From Candidatus Rifleibacteriota bacterium (lineage in GTDB: Bacteria > Muiribacteriota > Ozemobacteria > Ozemobacterales > Ozemobacteraceae): a stretch of DNA of 64,000 bases. Position numbers and translations under genes: made by a program. A model generated the notes under the pieces. That model did not search any database, was not told the origin of the DNA, and worked only from the letters and a program-made list of their open reading frames with translations. Location: NCBI GenBank assembly GCA_015233155.1, contig JADFYG010000026.1:13255-77254 (forward strand). Reading direction: 5' to 3'. This document shows positions 41,148-49,378 of the stretch, piece by piece (position 1 is the first letter of the stretch; every line of letters begins with the position of its first letter).

Positions 41148-43250
41148 ATGGCTGAAGAAACTCAAGCCACTATGGCAAGCGCCTTTGCTGGCGCCATTCC
41201 GATGGCCGAATTACTGAAGAACCGGGATGTCCTGTTCTCGATGGGCCTCGTCGCAGTTGTAGTCATGATGGTAGTTCCGCTTCCTCCTTTCATTCTGGAT
41301 ATTTTCCTTGCATTCAACATAGCGTTGGCTCTGACCATACTGTTGGTTTCCATCTACACCAAAGAGGCCCTTGAATTTTCTGCGTTTCCGAGTCTTCTGC
41401 TTATTGCAACGGTGTTTCGTCTTGCCCTGAATGTCAGTTCGACGCGCGTTATTTTGTCCGGGCAGGGAGGGCGAATAGAGGTAATAAAGGCTTTCGGTCA
41501 GTTCGTCGTTGGCGGCAACTATATAGTTGGAATCATCATTTTCAGCATTCTGGTCGTCATACAATTCATCGTCATCACCAAGGGCTCTGAGCGCGTCGCA
41601 GAAGTTGCAGCCCGATTCACTCTCGATGCCATGCCGGGTAAGCAGATGGCTATAGATGCTGATCTGAATGCCGGCATTATTACCAATGAAGAAGCAGGTC
41701 AGCGCAGAAAGAACGTGGAGCGAGAGGCGGATTTTTACGGATCGATGGATGGCGCCACCAAGTTCGTCAAGGGCGATGCCATTGCCGGCATAATTATTGT
41801 TTTCATAAATATCATCGGTGGTTTGATCATCGGAGTCTTCCAGCGGGGAGAGCCTTTGATAGACGCCGCCGCAGCCTACACTCTTTTCACTGTCGGTGAC
41901 GGTCTTGTCACCCAGCTTCCTGCATTACTGATCGCTACGGCGACTGGTATAGTGGTGACCCGCTCCGGTTCCGACTCGAACCTTGGCATGGAGTTGTCGG
42001 AGCAGTTGGTTTCGCGGCCAAAGGTTTTGTTCATTGCTGGTTCCATGATGTTCATACTCGGTCTGATTCCTGGTCTTCCAAAGATCAGCTTTCTGCTGCT
42101 TGGCGTGACGTTTGGCACACTCGGATATCTGACATTTACGCACGAAGAACAGGCAATTCGCGGAAAAGAAGAAGAAAAAAAGGCCGAGGAAGAGAAGACC
42201 GCCGCTAAACCGGAAGATGTTACATCACTCCTTGCCGTAGATACGCTCGAGATTGAAATTGGTTACAATCTTATCCCGCTGGTCGACGCAAATCAGGGTG
42301 GTGATCTCCTGAATCGCATAACGCTAATCCGACGTCAGATGGCACTGGATATCGGTCTTATTGTTCCACCGATTCGCATCAGAGACAATATTCAGCTTCA
42401 CCCATCGACATATCTGCTGAAAATCAAGGGTGTTGAAATCGACCGGTATGAAATCATTCCTGATCAATTTCTGGCCATGAATCCAGGGACCGTGACAGGG
42501 TCGGTTGCCGGCATCGAGGTGAAGGAGCCGGCATTTGGGCTTCCCGCGGTGTGGGTAACTCAGGCCCTGCGTGAAAGAGCGGAAATGGCCGGTTACACAG
42601 TCGTAGATCCTTCTACTGTCGTGGCAACGCACCTCACGGAGGTCATCCGACGAAATGCTCATGAAATTCTCGGCCGTCAGGAGCTTGAATCGTTACTTGA
42701 AAGCGTTAAAGCTGCTTATCCGTTGATCGTAGGAGAAGTCGTTCCGGGCGTTGTCGGGTATCCCACTTTGCTGAAGGTTCTTCAAAGCCTGCTTAAAGAG
42801 GGTGTTTCCATACGGAATATGGTCACTATTCTGGAATCCCTGGCCGATTGCAAAGGCATCACAGAGCCGGATACGTTGACCGAAATTGTTCGCCAGGGTC
42901 TCTCGCGTCATATTTGCAAGACGCTCATCGACGAACATGGGGTTCTGTCCGTCATTTCACTCCATCCCAGTCTTGAACAGGGTCTTACAAATTCGCTTCA
43001 AAAAACGGAGGGCTCTATGCAGCTGGCCCTGGAGCCGAAATTCGCCCAGGATTTTCTTGAGAGCCTGCGTAAGCGCATTGAGGAAGTCGGTCAGGAGGGC
43101 AAAGCACCGATTCTCATGTGCTCCTCCCCGCTTCGTCTAAGCATAAAACGCCTGACTGAGCGCATGGCGCCAAGGTTGACGGTTCTGGCCTATAACGAGA
43201 TTCCAACAAGCGTGCAGCTACAATCCCTCGGACTGGTAACCGTGGAGTAA
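41148..43250 (+). CDS. flhA: Flagellar export gate protein FlhA
   Basis: FlhA is the large export-gate protein; its cytoplasmic ring receives cargo. The 700-aa protein has eight membrane helices in the first 330 residues, including the FHIPEP-type signature region LALNVSSTRVILSGQ and DAMPGKQMAIDADLNAGIIT, then a charged linker, then the cytoplasmic domain with EVVPGVVGYPTLLKVLQSLL. ATG at 41148 is chosen because AAGGGG lies about five bases upstream; a TTG at 41133 is less likely. The 226-bp gap before it contains a 77-codon frame that overlaps this start and is probably not a gene. Confidence 0.97.
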   Translation: MAEETQATMASAFAGAIPMAELLKNRDVLFSMGLVAVVVMMVVPLPPFILDIFLAFNIALALTILLVSIYTKEALEFSAFPSLLLIATVFRLALNVSSTRVILSGQGGRIEVIKAFGQFVVGGNYIVGIIIFSILVVIQFIVITKGSERVAEVAARFTLDAMPGKQMAIDADLNAGIITNEEAGQRRKNVEREADFYGSMDGATKFVKGDAIAGIIIVFINIIGGLIIGVFQRGEPLIDAAAAYTLFTVGDGLVTQLPALLIATATGIVVTRSGSDSNLGMELSEQLVSRPKVLFIAGSMMFILGLIPGLPKISFLLLGVTFGTLGYLTFTHEEQAIRGKEEEKKAEEEKTAAKPEDVTSLLAVDTLEIEIGYNLIPLVDANQGGDLLNRITLIRRQMALDIGLIVPPIRIRDNIQLHPSTYLLKIKGVEIDRYEIIPDQFLAMNPGTVTGSVAGIEVKEPAFGLPAVWVTQALRERAEMAGYTVVDPSTVVATHLTEVIRRNAHEILGRQELESLLESVKAAYPLIVGEVVPGVVGYPTLLKVLQSLLKEGVSIRNMVTILESLADCKGITEPDTLTEIVRQGLSRHICKTLIDEHGVLSVISLHPSLEQGLTNSLQKTEGSMQLALEPKFAQDFLESLRKRIEEVGQEGKAPILMCSSPLRLSIKRLTERMAPRLTVLAYNEIPTSVQLQSLGLVTVE

Positions 43251-43257
43251 CAAGTTC

Positions 43258-44118
43258 ATGCAAGATCAGGCATCATCACTTCGACAACTCAAGAAGCTGT
43301 TCGACCGTCAGGCGGTTGAACCACTTCCTTCGCCTGATTTTTTTCTCGCGTCGATTCCCCGGCCCACGCCTTTTACTTCAATTCTTATCATTGCCCCGGA
43401 CAAGGTGGGTTCTCGCTTTTCCCCGCTCCAGCAATGGCTCCCGGGATTTTTGAGATCCGGGCGTTCCCCCACAATCTGGGATCAGGCCGGTCTGCTTTCA
43501 GCGCGCATGGCTGCGCTGGAAGAACGCGACGGAGATCCGAGTCTTCCGAGCCGTCATCTCGTGGAATGGTCCAGCGGCCCAGTATGGCTGATCCCTCGTA
43601 TAGAAACTTTTTCCGATCTCGTTCGCCAGGCTGATGCAATTCGCATTCGTTTCAGCAAGGTCCTTAATGGACTTCTTTCCAATATGACCAGCCTATGGGT
43701 TACTCTCTCTCAAAATGAACTCTCATCATGCGCATCACTTATGCATGCCGTAGACATCGCTATAATTCTCGTTCCCCAGGAGTCGGAAAGCATTCTCCGA
43801 TCCTATGAGACGGTCAAAACACTACACATTGCCGGTTTCTTCGCTCCAATTCTTCTTCTTCCTGAGTCGTCGCTCGAAGATCCTACGGGCATGATAATGT
43901 TCGATCGTATTCGAAATGTCGCAAAACAATTTTTGGCACTTGACCTCCTGTCGGGGGGAGTGCTACCCTCCGATAACCCTTCCCCTGACGTGGAAACAGT
44001 GGCTCGCCTGCATGGCATCATTGATTCCATCGAATCATATTCCCGACGTTTTCTGTACTCCTTTGCCGAACGCCTGTTGTATCCGAGTCCGAAAGACGGG
44101 GTCGAAAAACATGTCTGA
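43258..44118 (+). CDS. FlhG/MinD-like protein lacking the P-loop
   Basis: A 286-aa protein between flhA and flhG. By eye it parallels the next gene, FlhG: SILIIAPDKVGSRF (41-54) stands where FlhG has TVTSGKGGVGKTNF; LWVTLSQNELS (146-156) stands where FlhG has LLIDTGAGIS; IAIILVPQESESILRSYETV (167-186) matches IIVVTTPEPTALADAYGIIK; FDRIRNVAKQFLAL (215-228) matches the FlhG stretch IHERLRNVAWEFLQF; and GGVLPSD (233-239) matches LGYLPQD. The Walker A lysines and switch II aspartate are missing, so it should not hydrolyse ATP. It overlaps flhG by 8 bp. It may partner or regulate FlhG or FlhF. The homology is my inference from weak similarity. Confidence 0.6.
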   Translation: MQDQASSLRQLKKLFDRQAVEPLPSPDFFLASIPRPTPFTSILIIAPDKVGSRFSPLQQWLPGFLRSGRSPTIWDQAGLLSARMAALEERDGDPSLPSRHLVEWSSGPVWLIPRIETFSDLVRQADAIRIRFSKVLNGLLSNMTSLWVTLSQNELSSCASLMHAVDIAIILVPQESESILRSYETVKTLHIAGFFAPILLLPESSLEDPTGMIMFDRIRNVAKQFLALDLLSGGVLPSDNPSPDVETVARLHGIIDSIESYSRRFLYSFAERLLYPSPKDGVEKHV

Positions 44119-45106
44119 TTCCATCGTAAAACCCGTTGATGAACTCACCGCCGAGACTCGGCGACTTATTCAGCCATATGTTTTCAAGCGACTGGAGGCG
44201 CGGCGGCCACGTATCCCCGGCCGGAAAATCGCCCGGACTATTACAGTCACTTCGGGCAAAGGCGGAGTCGGGAAAACAAACTTCGTCGCAAATCTCGCAA
44301 TCTGTCTTGGTCAGGCCGGTCGACGCGTCATAATTCTTGATGCCGACCTTGGACTTGCCAATATAGACGTAGTTTTCGGCATACGACCCAAGCGCACTCT
44401 AAGCGATGTGATCAACGGAGCTTTTACCATAAATGAGATTCTTATTCCGGGGCCGTGTGGCATAAATATCATCGCAGGTGGCAGTGGTCTTGCGGATATG
44501 ACCCATTTGAAACCGGAGCAGACTACACGTTTGTTTGATCAGCTGCGATTCCTGGAAGATCGTGCCGATTTTCTGCTGATTGATACCGGCGCTGGAATTT
44601 CTCAAAATGTTATTTCCTTTTGTCTCGCTGCCGATAGCATAATTGTGGTCACTACTCCTGAACCCACAGCACTTGCCGATGCATACGGTATAATAAAAGT
44701 TATCAGTCAGTCACGCCCCGAAGCTGATGTATCCGTACTGGTTAACAGAGCTGAACATGAAGAGGAAGCACGATTCATTCACGAACGACTTCGCAATGTC
44801 GCCTGGGAATTCCTTCAATTTTCGGTGAAAGAACTTGGCTATTTGCCACAAGATCGTCAAATGTATCTCGCGGTTCGCCAGCAGACGCCATTGATGTTGT
44901 TTTCACCTATGTCACCTGCGGCTGTACGGCTTCGGGACATAGTTGTCACAGCGTTTAATGAGATTGCCACGGAAGTCGACCTCGACAACACTTTACAAAA
45001 CGAAGATTCAGAGGCGGATCCCTCTCGCCCCGCCGCTGCTGCTGTCGGAATCGAAGGTTTTCTTGAACGTCTCGGTCGCCTGTGGCGGGGAATTCCAGCG
45101 CCATGA
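44111..45106 (+). CDS. flhG: Flagellar number regulator FlhG (MinD-like ATPase)
   Basis: FlhG is a MinD/ParA-type ATPase that limits flagellar number and antagonises FlhF. The 331-aa protein has the deviant Walker A GKGGVGKTN (49-57), switch I DADLGLANIDVVFG, switch II LLIDTGAGIS and the MinD-type TTPEPTALADAYGIIK. A C-terminal amphipathic tail (GFLERLGRLWRG) could be the membrane-targeting helix. It starts inside the stop of the P-loop-less paralogue and overlaps flhF by 4 bp (ATGA). Here flhG precedes flhF, the reverse of the usual order. Confidence 0.93.
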   Translation: MSDSIVKPVDELTAETRRLIQPYVFKRLEARRPRIPGRKIARTITVTSGKGGVGKTNFVANLAICLGQAGRRVIILDADLGLANIDVVFGIRPKRTLSDVINGAFTINEILIPGPCGINIIAGGSGLADMTHLKPEQTTRLFDQLRFLEDRADFLLIDTGAGISQNVISFCLAADSIIVVTTPEPTALADAYGIIKVISQSRPEADVSVLVNRAEHEEEARFIHERLRNVAWEFLQFSVKELGYLPQDRQMYLAVRQQTPLMLFSPMSPAAVRLRDIVVTAFNEIATEVDLDNTLQNEDSEADPSRPAAAAVGIEGFLERLGRLWRGIPAP

Positions 45107-46785
45107 TAAAAAAATATACTGCGGATTCATACCTGGAAGCATTCCTGCAAGCTCAGAATGAACTCGGTGAAGACATTCTGGTCGTCCACTCACGAACCTT
45201 TACCAAAAAAAGCTGGGCCGGTTTCTACAGCAAGGAAATGGTCGAGATTACAGCTGCGCCGTCAAAGTCCCCGGTGGAAAAAACTCCTCCGAAGAACGTT
45301 CCTTCCCGGCCTGTTCTTACGGAGGAAGTTAGCAATAGGCCTGAATTTACAAGACTTTCGCGTTCTACCGACTTCGCAGTGGCTGATTCTTCCCACTCAG
45401 TAAAGGCTGCTCCTCCGGTTCAGCAGCCCCGAATGCTTAAACCGGTGCTGTCTTCATCGGCACCCTCTCCACGCCCTCCCAAGACGCCTCCGAACTCATA
45501 CAAAGCATCATCTTGTCCTTCAGCTTATCGTACCGTTCGAATAACCGAATCGATGCGGACTGTTGATGAAGGCGATGGACCGCGCAGCCAAAAAATTGTA
45601 GACGACCCCGATGAGTCGGAAAAACTGCGTAAGCTGCTGGGTAAGCTCCTTGAAGATAAGAGACAGCTTCTTCCCGAAGATGTCCCCGCAAAACACGCGT
45701 CATCTATGGCGAAATCTCGATCAATGGGTATCAGAGCTCAATCTGATCGCACTTTTAGAGATGTAGAAGACGAAGATAACAGGGAGGACATGTCCCGATC
45801 ATCCAGCGAATTGTCATACTCCCCTCAATCTGTCCGTCGTGGTCCCATGGCTGTGTCTGACAATGTTATTGCCGCGTCCGAAGGAATAACTTCTCAGGTC
45901 ATAGAAAACAAGATATCCGAACTTTTTGAAATGTTGCGGCAGATACAATCGACTGCCACTAAGGTTTTATCCGTTCCTTCGGCATCCTGCCCGGAAGGAC
46001 TTGTGAAGCTGCGTAACCGACTCCAGGCTATTGAGATGCCCCAGGAAATACAGGATGAGATCATTGATGCCATGCGCGATCAGATTCCCAGTTCCACTGT
46101 AAAAGATCCTTCCGTATTTTTCCCTGTAGCGCGTAAATGGCTCGGAAAGCGTTTGAAATTCAGTTCTGAACCCGTTTTAAAATCTTGTAACGGTCCGCGA
46201 ATCATCGCACTGATTGGTCCGACGGGTGTTGGAAAAACAACAACAATCGCAAAACTGGCTGCTTCTTTTGCTCTGAATGTCGCGGATAAAAAAACGGTTT
46301 CACTTTTCAGCATGGATACGTTTCGAATTGGCGCCACGCAGCAGCTCGCACAGTATGCACAGATCATAGATGCGGAAATTGAGATAATTTTCGATCCTGA
46401 TGAAGTCCCAGAGATCTACGAAAAACATAAAAACAAAGACATTATCCTGATCGACACTGCCGGTCGTTGTCAGAAGGATCGTCAGGAACTTGCGAAAATG
46501 AAAGAGTTTCTTGCCTGTTTTTCTGGTGTCGAAAAATATCTGGTTCTTTCCGCCACCACGAAATTCAGTGATATGCTCGAAAGTGTGACCAGATTTGGGG
46601 AAGTCGGATTCGATCATCTTGTGTTTACGAAGGTGGACGAAACAAATTCAGTTGGCCCATTGATGGCGCTATTAATCAAATCGGAAAGGCCTCTGGCATA
46701 CATAACTCATGGTAAGGGCGTTCCCGACGATTTCCGCCTGGCCGAACCCGAGTATTTTCTTTCCGCACTCTTTCCGGATGCCTGA
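45103..46785 (+). CDS. flhF: Flagellar positioning GTPase FlhF
   Basis: FlhF is an SRP-type GTPase that decides where flagella are built. The 560-aa protein has the short N-terminal domain (KKYTADSYLEAFLQAQNELG), a long disordered linker (about 60-270), an N-domain helical part, and the NG GTPase core: GPTGVGKTTTIAKLA (about 372), SMDTFRIGATQQLAQYAQII, LIDTAGRCQKD, FTKVDETNSVG and ITHGKGVPDDFRLAEPEYF. ATG 45103 overlaps the flhG stop; a GTG further upstream is unlikely. Confidence 0.95.
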   Translation: MIKKYTADSYLEAFLQAQNELGEDILVVHSRTFTKKSWAGFYSKEMVEITAAPSKSPVEKTPPKNVPSRPVLTEEVSNRPEFTRLSRSTDFAVADSSHSVKAAPPVQQPRMLKPVLSSSAPSPRPPKTPPNSYKASSCPSAYRTVRITESMRTVDEGDGPRSQKIVDDPDESEKLRKLLGKLLEDKRQLLPEDVPAKHASSMAKSRSMGIRAQSDRTFRDVEDEDNREDMSRSSSELSYSPQSVRRGPMAVSDNVIAASEGITSQVIENKISELFEMLRQIQSTATKVLSVPSASCPEGLVKLRNRLQAIEMPQEIQDEIIDAMRDQIPSSTVKDPSVFFPVARKWLGKRLKFSSEPVLKSCNGPRIIALIGPTGVGKTTTIAKLAASFALNVADKKTVSLFSMDTFRIGATQQLAQYAQIIDAEIEIIFDPDEVPEIYEKHKNKDIILIDTAGRCQKDRQELAKMKEFLACFSGVEKYLVLSATTKFSDMLESVTRFGEVGFDHLVFTKVDETNSVGPLMALLIKSERPLAYITHGKGVPDDFRLAEPEYFLSALFPDA

Positions 46786-46866
46786 TCGCGTTTGCCATGT
46801 TGTTGTTTTCATATCCGGAACGGCGTAGAATGAGAAGATACCCTTGGCATTAAAGGATCGACAGGC

Positions 46867-49188
46867 TTGGATATAGATCTTTCCCAATACATGGGAATGT
46901 ATATCGATGGCTCGAAAGAGAACCTCGATATGATGGACAAAATGTTGCTGGCGCTTGAACAAGACCCCGGCAATGCTGAGGCTGTCGGAGAAATTTTTCG
47001 CGCTGCCCATACTTTGAAGGGTATGTCTGCCACTATGGGTTTTGAAAAAGTGGCACATCTCACGCATGAGATGGAAAACATCCTTGACAAGCTTCGCAAC
47101 AAGCAACTCTCGGTCACTCAGCCGGTAATTGACGTTTTGTTCGAAACTTTCGATGTGCTGCGTCTCCTCGTGAATGACACGATTTCAGCCACTGATTCCG
47201 ATGTAAATCTTGGTGCAATCACCAAAAAACTTGCAGATGTGGTCTCGGGTGGCGGGGACAAACGATATGACCGAGTAGCAACTGTTTCCGCGTCGGCTAC
47301 TGAACAAACCTCTGCATCCGGCGGCTCTGAGCCGGCTTCCGGTGGAGAGGCTTCAGATCTCGTATTTAACGAGTTCGAGCTTCAAGTCTTACTTGAAGCC
47401 CAGGGTCGGGGAGCCGGCACATTTATCATGAAAGTGAGCCTTGTCCCGGACTGCATTCTTAAAGCTCCGCGTGCCTTCATGGTTGTTCGAAATCTTGAAG
47501 AACTGGGTTGTGAGATTATAAAGTCAATACCGGATACCAAAGATCTTGAGCAGGAAAAATTCGACCTTTCATTCAAGATGATACTCGTATCTCCGAGCTC
47601 CGCCGCTGATGTCAGAAATGCCATCGAATCGATTTCAGAAATTGAAAGTGTGAATGTCGAGTCGTTCAAACCTGAGAATGTCAAGCCTGTAAGCTCAGTA
47701 TCAACACCTGCTACGGTACCGGTGGTTCCACCACGCCCACCGCCGAAAGCAGAACCGACACATTTGCGTCAAAAGCCTCCTGCTGTAGTTGCTCCGACGC
47801 CTTCACTTTCGTCACCGATACCGGCACATGTATCAGCTCCGGCGGTTAATGTCGTTCATCCCTCTCCCGTGCCTGCTTCGGCTCCCCTGGTTTCCATGGT
47901 TCCTCCATCTCCACCGCCCCCTCCTGCGCTACCTCCGGCAGCTCCTTCGATTGCCACGGGCAGTGCTGCAACAGCAGGCGGAGGAAAAGCCGCGGCTGCT
48001 GAAAAGCGAGGAAGCCAGACAGTTCGTGTTGACATGCGTCGCCTTGACGAATTGATGAATCTCGTCGGAGAACTGGTTATAAATCGTACCCGTCTGGCCG
48101 ATATCGGTGCCGCGCACAGGTTGAAGGATCTGAACGAAACTCTTGCAAGGGTTTCCCAGATAAGCAGTTCTCTCCAAAGTGTGGTAATGCAAGTGCGCAT
48201 GGTACCAGTGGAACAGGTTTTCGATCGTTTCCCGCGTATGGTTCGCGATCTGGCAAAGAAACTTGGCAAAAAGATCGACCTTGTCCTGGAAGGCAAGGAT
48301 ACCGAAATGGATCGAACAGTCATAGACGAAATTGGTGACCCCATGGTACATCTGATTCGCAATTCGATCGATCACGGAATAGAATCTCCGGCTGATCGCG
48401 CTAAGGCAGGCAAGCCTGAAACCGGAATTATCAGCCTGATTGCTCGTCATGAAGGAAATCACGTTATTATAGAGGTGCGTGACGACGGAAAAGGCATTGA
48501 TCCGCGCATTGTCGGCCCGCTGGCCGTCAAAAAGGGTTTGTTCACACAGGAACAGATTGACAAGATGCCACCGGAAGAAATAGTAAAAATTGTCTTCATG
48601 CCTGGTTTCTCGACCGCTATAGTTGTCAGTGACCTTTCCGGGCGTGGTGTCGGGATGGATGCCGTCAAAAATAAACTCGATGAGTTAAATGGTTCCATTG
48701 ATGTTGAATCGAAGGTTGGAGAGGGGTCACGCGTCATCATAAAACTTCCTCTGACCCTGGCCATTCTTCAAGCTCTCATGGTAAAGCTCGGCAATGAGAC
48801 GTATGCCATTCCGCTGGGTTCTGTACAAGAAACCATGGACATCACTGCCGCGGAAATAAATATCGTCCAACACCAGGAGGTTACGCTTCTGCGTGAGGAT
48901 GTTCTGCCGATAATACGTCTTCGTCATGTGTTGAACGTACCAAATCTTCCTGACGAAAAAGAAAAGACTGAAGAAATCTCCATAGTCGTCTGTTCTTCCG
49001 GAGAAAAGCGTGCCGGATTCATGGTCGATGAGCTTCTCGGACAACAGGAAATCGTTATCAAATCGCTGGGCAACCTGTTGAGCGGATTACCTGGAATCAT
49101 GGGTGCCACAATGCGTGGTGATGGAAGTATTGCATTGATTCTGGATATTCCATCCTTTTTCCAGATGCGCGGGCAAGCGATGAACTGA
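46867..49188 (+). CDS. cheA: Chemotaxis histidine kinase CheA
   Basis: CheA passes receptor signals to CheY. The 773-aa protein has all five domains: Hpt (1-105) with the phosphorylated His48 in FRAAHTLKGMSATMGF, CheY-binding P2 (about 160-260), a Pro/Ala linker, dimerisation P3 (RRLDELMNLVGELVINRTRL), kinase P4 with HLIRNSIDHGIE, DDGKGIDP and GRGVGMDAV, and CheW-like P5 (LGNETYAIPLGSVQETMDI). Start is TTG at 46867 with AAAGGA upstream, 81 bp after flhF. A partial duplicate follows. Confidence 0.96.
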   Translation: MDIDLSQYMGMYIDGSKENLDMMDKMLLALEQDPGNAEAVGEIFRAAHTLKGMSATMGFEKVAHLTHEMENILDKLRNKQLSVTQPVIDVLFETFDVLRLLVNDTISATDSDVNLGAITKKLADVVSGGGDKRYDRVATVSASATEQTSASGGSEPASGGEASDLVFNEFELQVLLEAQGRGAGTFIMKVSLVPDCILKAPRAFMVVRNLEELGCEIIKSIPDTKDLEQEKFDLSFKMILVSPSSAADVRNAIESISEIESVNVESFKPENVKPVSSVSTPATVPVVPPRPPPKAEPTHLRQKPPAVVAPTPSLSSPIPAHVSAPAVNVVHPSPVPASAPLVSMVPPSPPPPPALPPAAPSIATGSAATAGGGKAAAAEKRGSQTVRVDMRRLDELMNLVGELVINRTRLADIGAAHRLKDLNETLARVSQISSSLQSVVMQVRMVPVEQVFDRFPRMVRDLAKKLGKKIDLVLEGKDTEMDRTVIDEIGDPMVHLIRNSIDHGIESPADRAKAGKPETGIISLIARHEGNHVIIEVRDDGKGIDPRIVGPLAVKKGLFTQEQIDKMPPEEIVKIVFMPGFSTAIVVSDLSGRGVGMDAVKNKLDELNGSIDVESKVGEGSRVIIKLPLTLAILQALMVKLGNETYAIPLGSVQETMDITAAEINIVQHQEVTLLREDVLPIIRLRHVLNVPNLPDEKEKTEEISIVVCSSGEKRAGFMVDELLGQQEIVIKSLGNLLSGLPGIMGATMRGDGSIALILDIPSFFQMRGQAMN

Positions 49189-49378
49189 AAAATTAACCAT
49201 TTTTAGAGGTTAATTCAGATTCAATCACTGTTATCCATCTTTTTGCAGAAACCCGATAAGCGGCTGAGTGATATCTTGTGATATCCTTGCAGCCTCAGGA
49301 TAATGACGCCTCCTGCCGATAACTTTTTTGGTGCCCGTTTTTTCCGGCGGGTGCAGTTTGTATTTTTCGGGAGAATCT

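Noticed and set aside
40922-41155. 77-codon frame between flhB and flhA
   Set aside because: It runs past the flhA start in a different frame and has no ribosome binding site; the product looks random.
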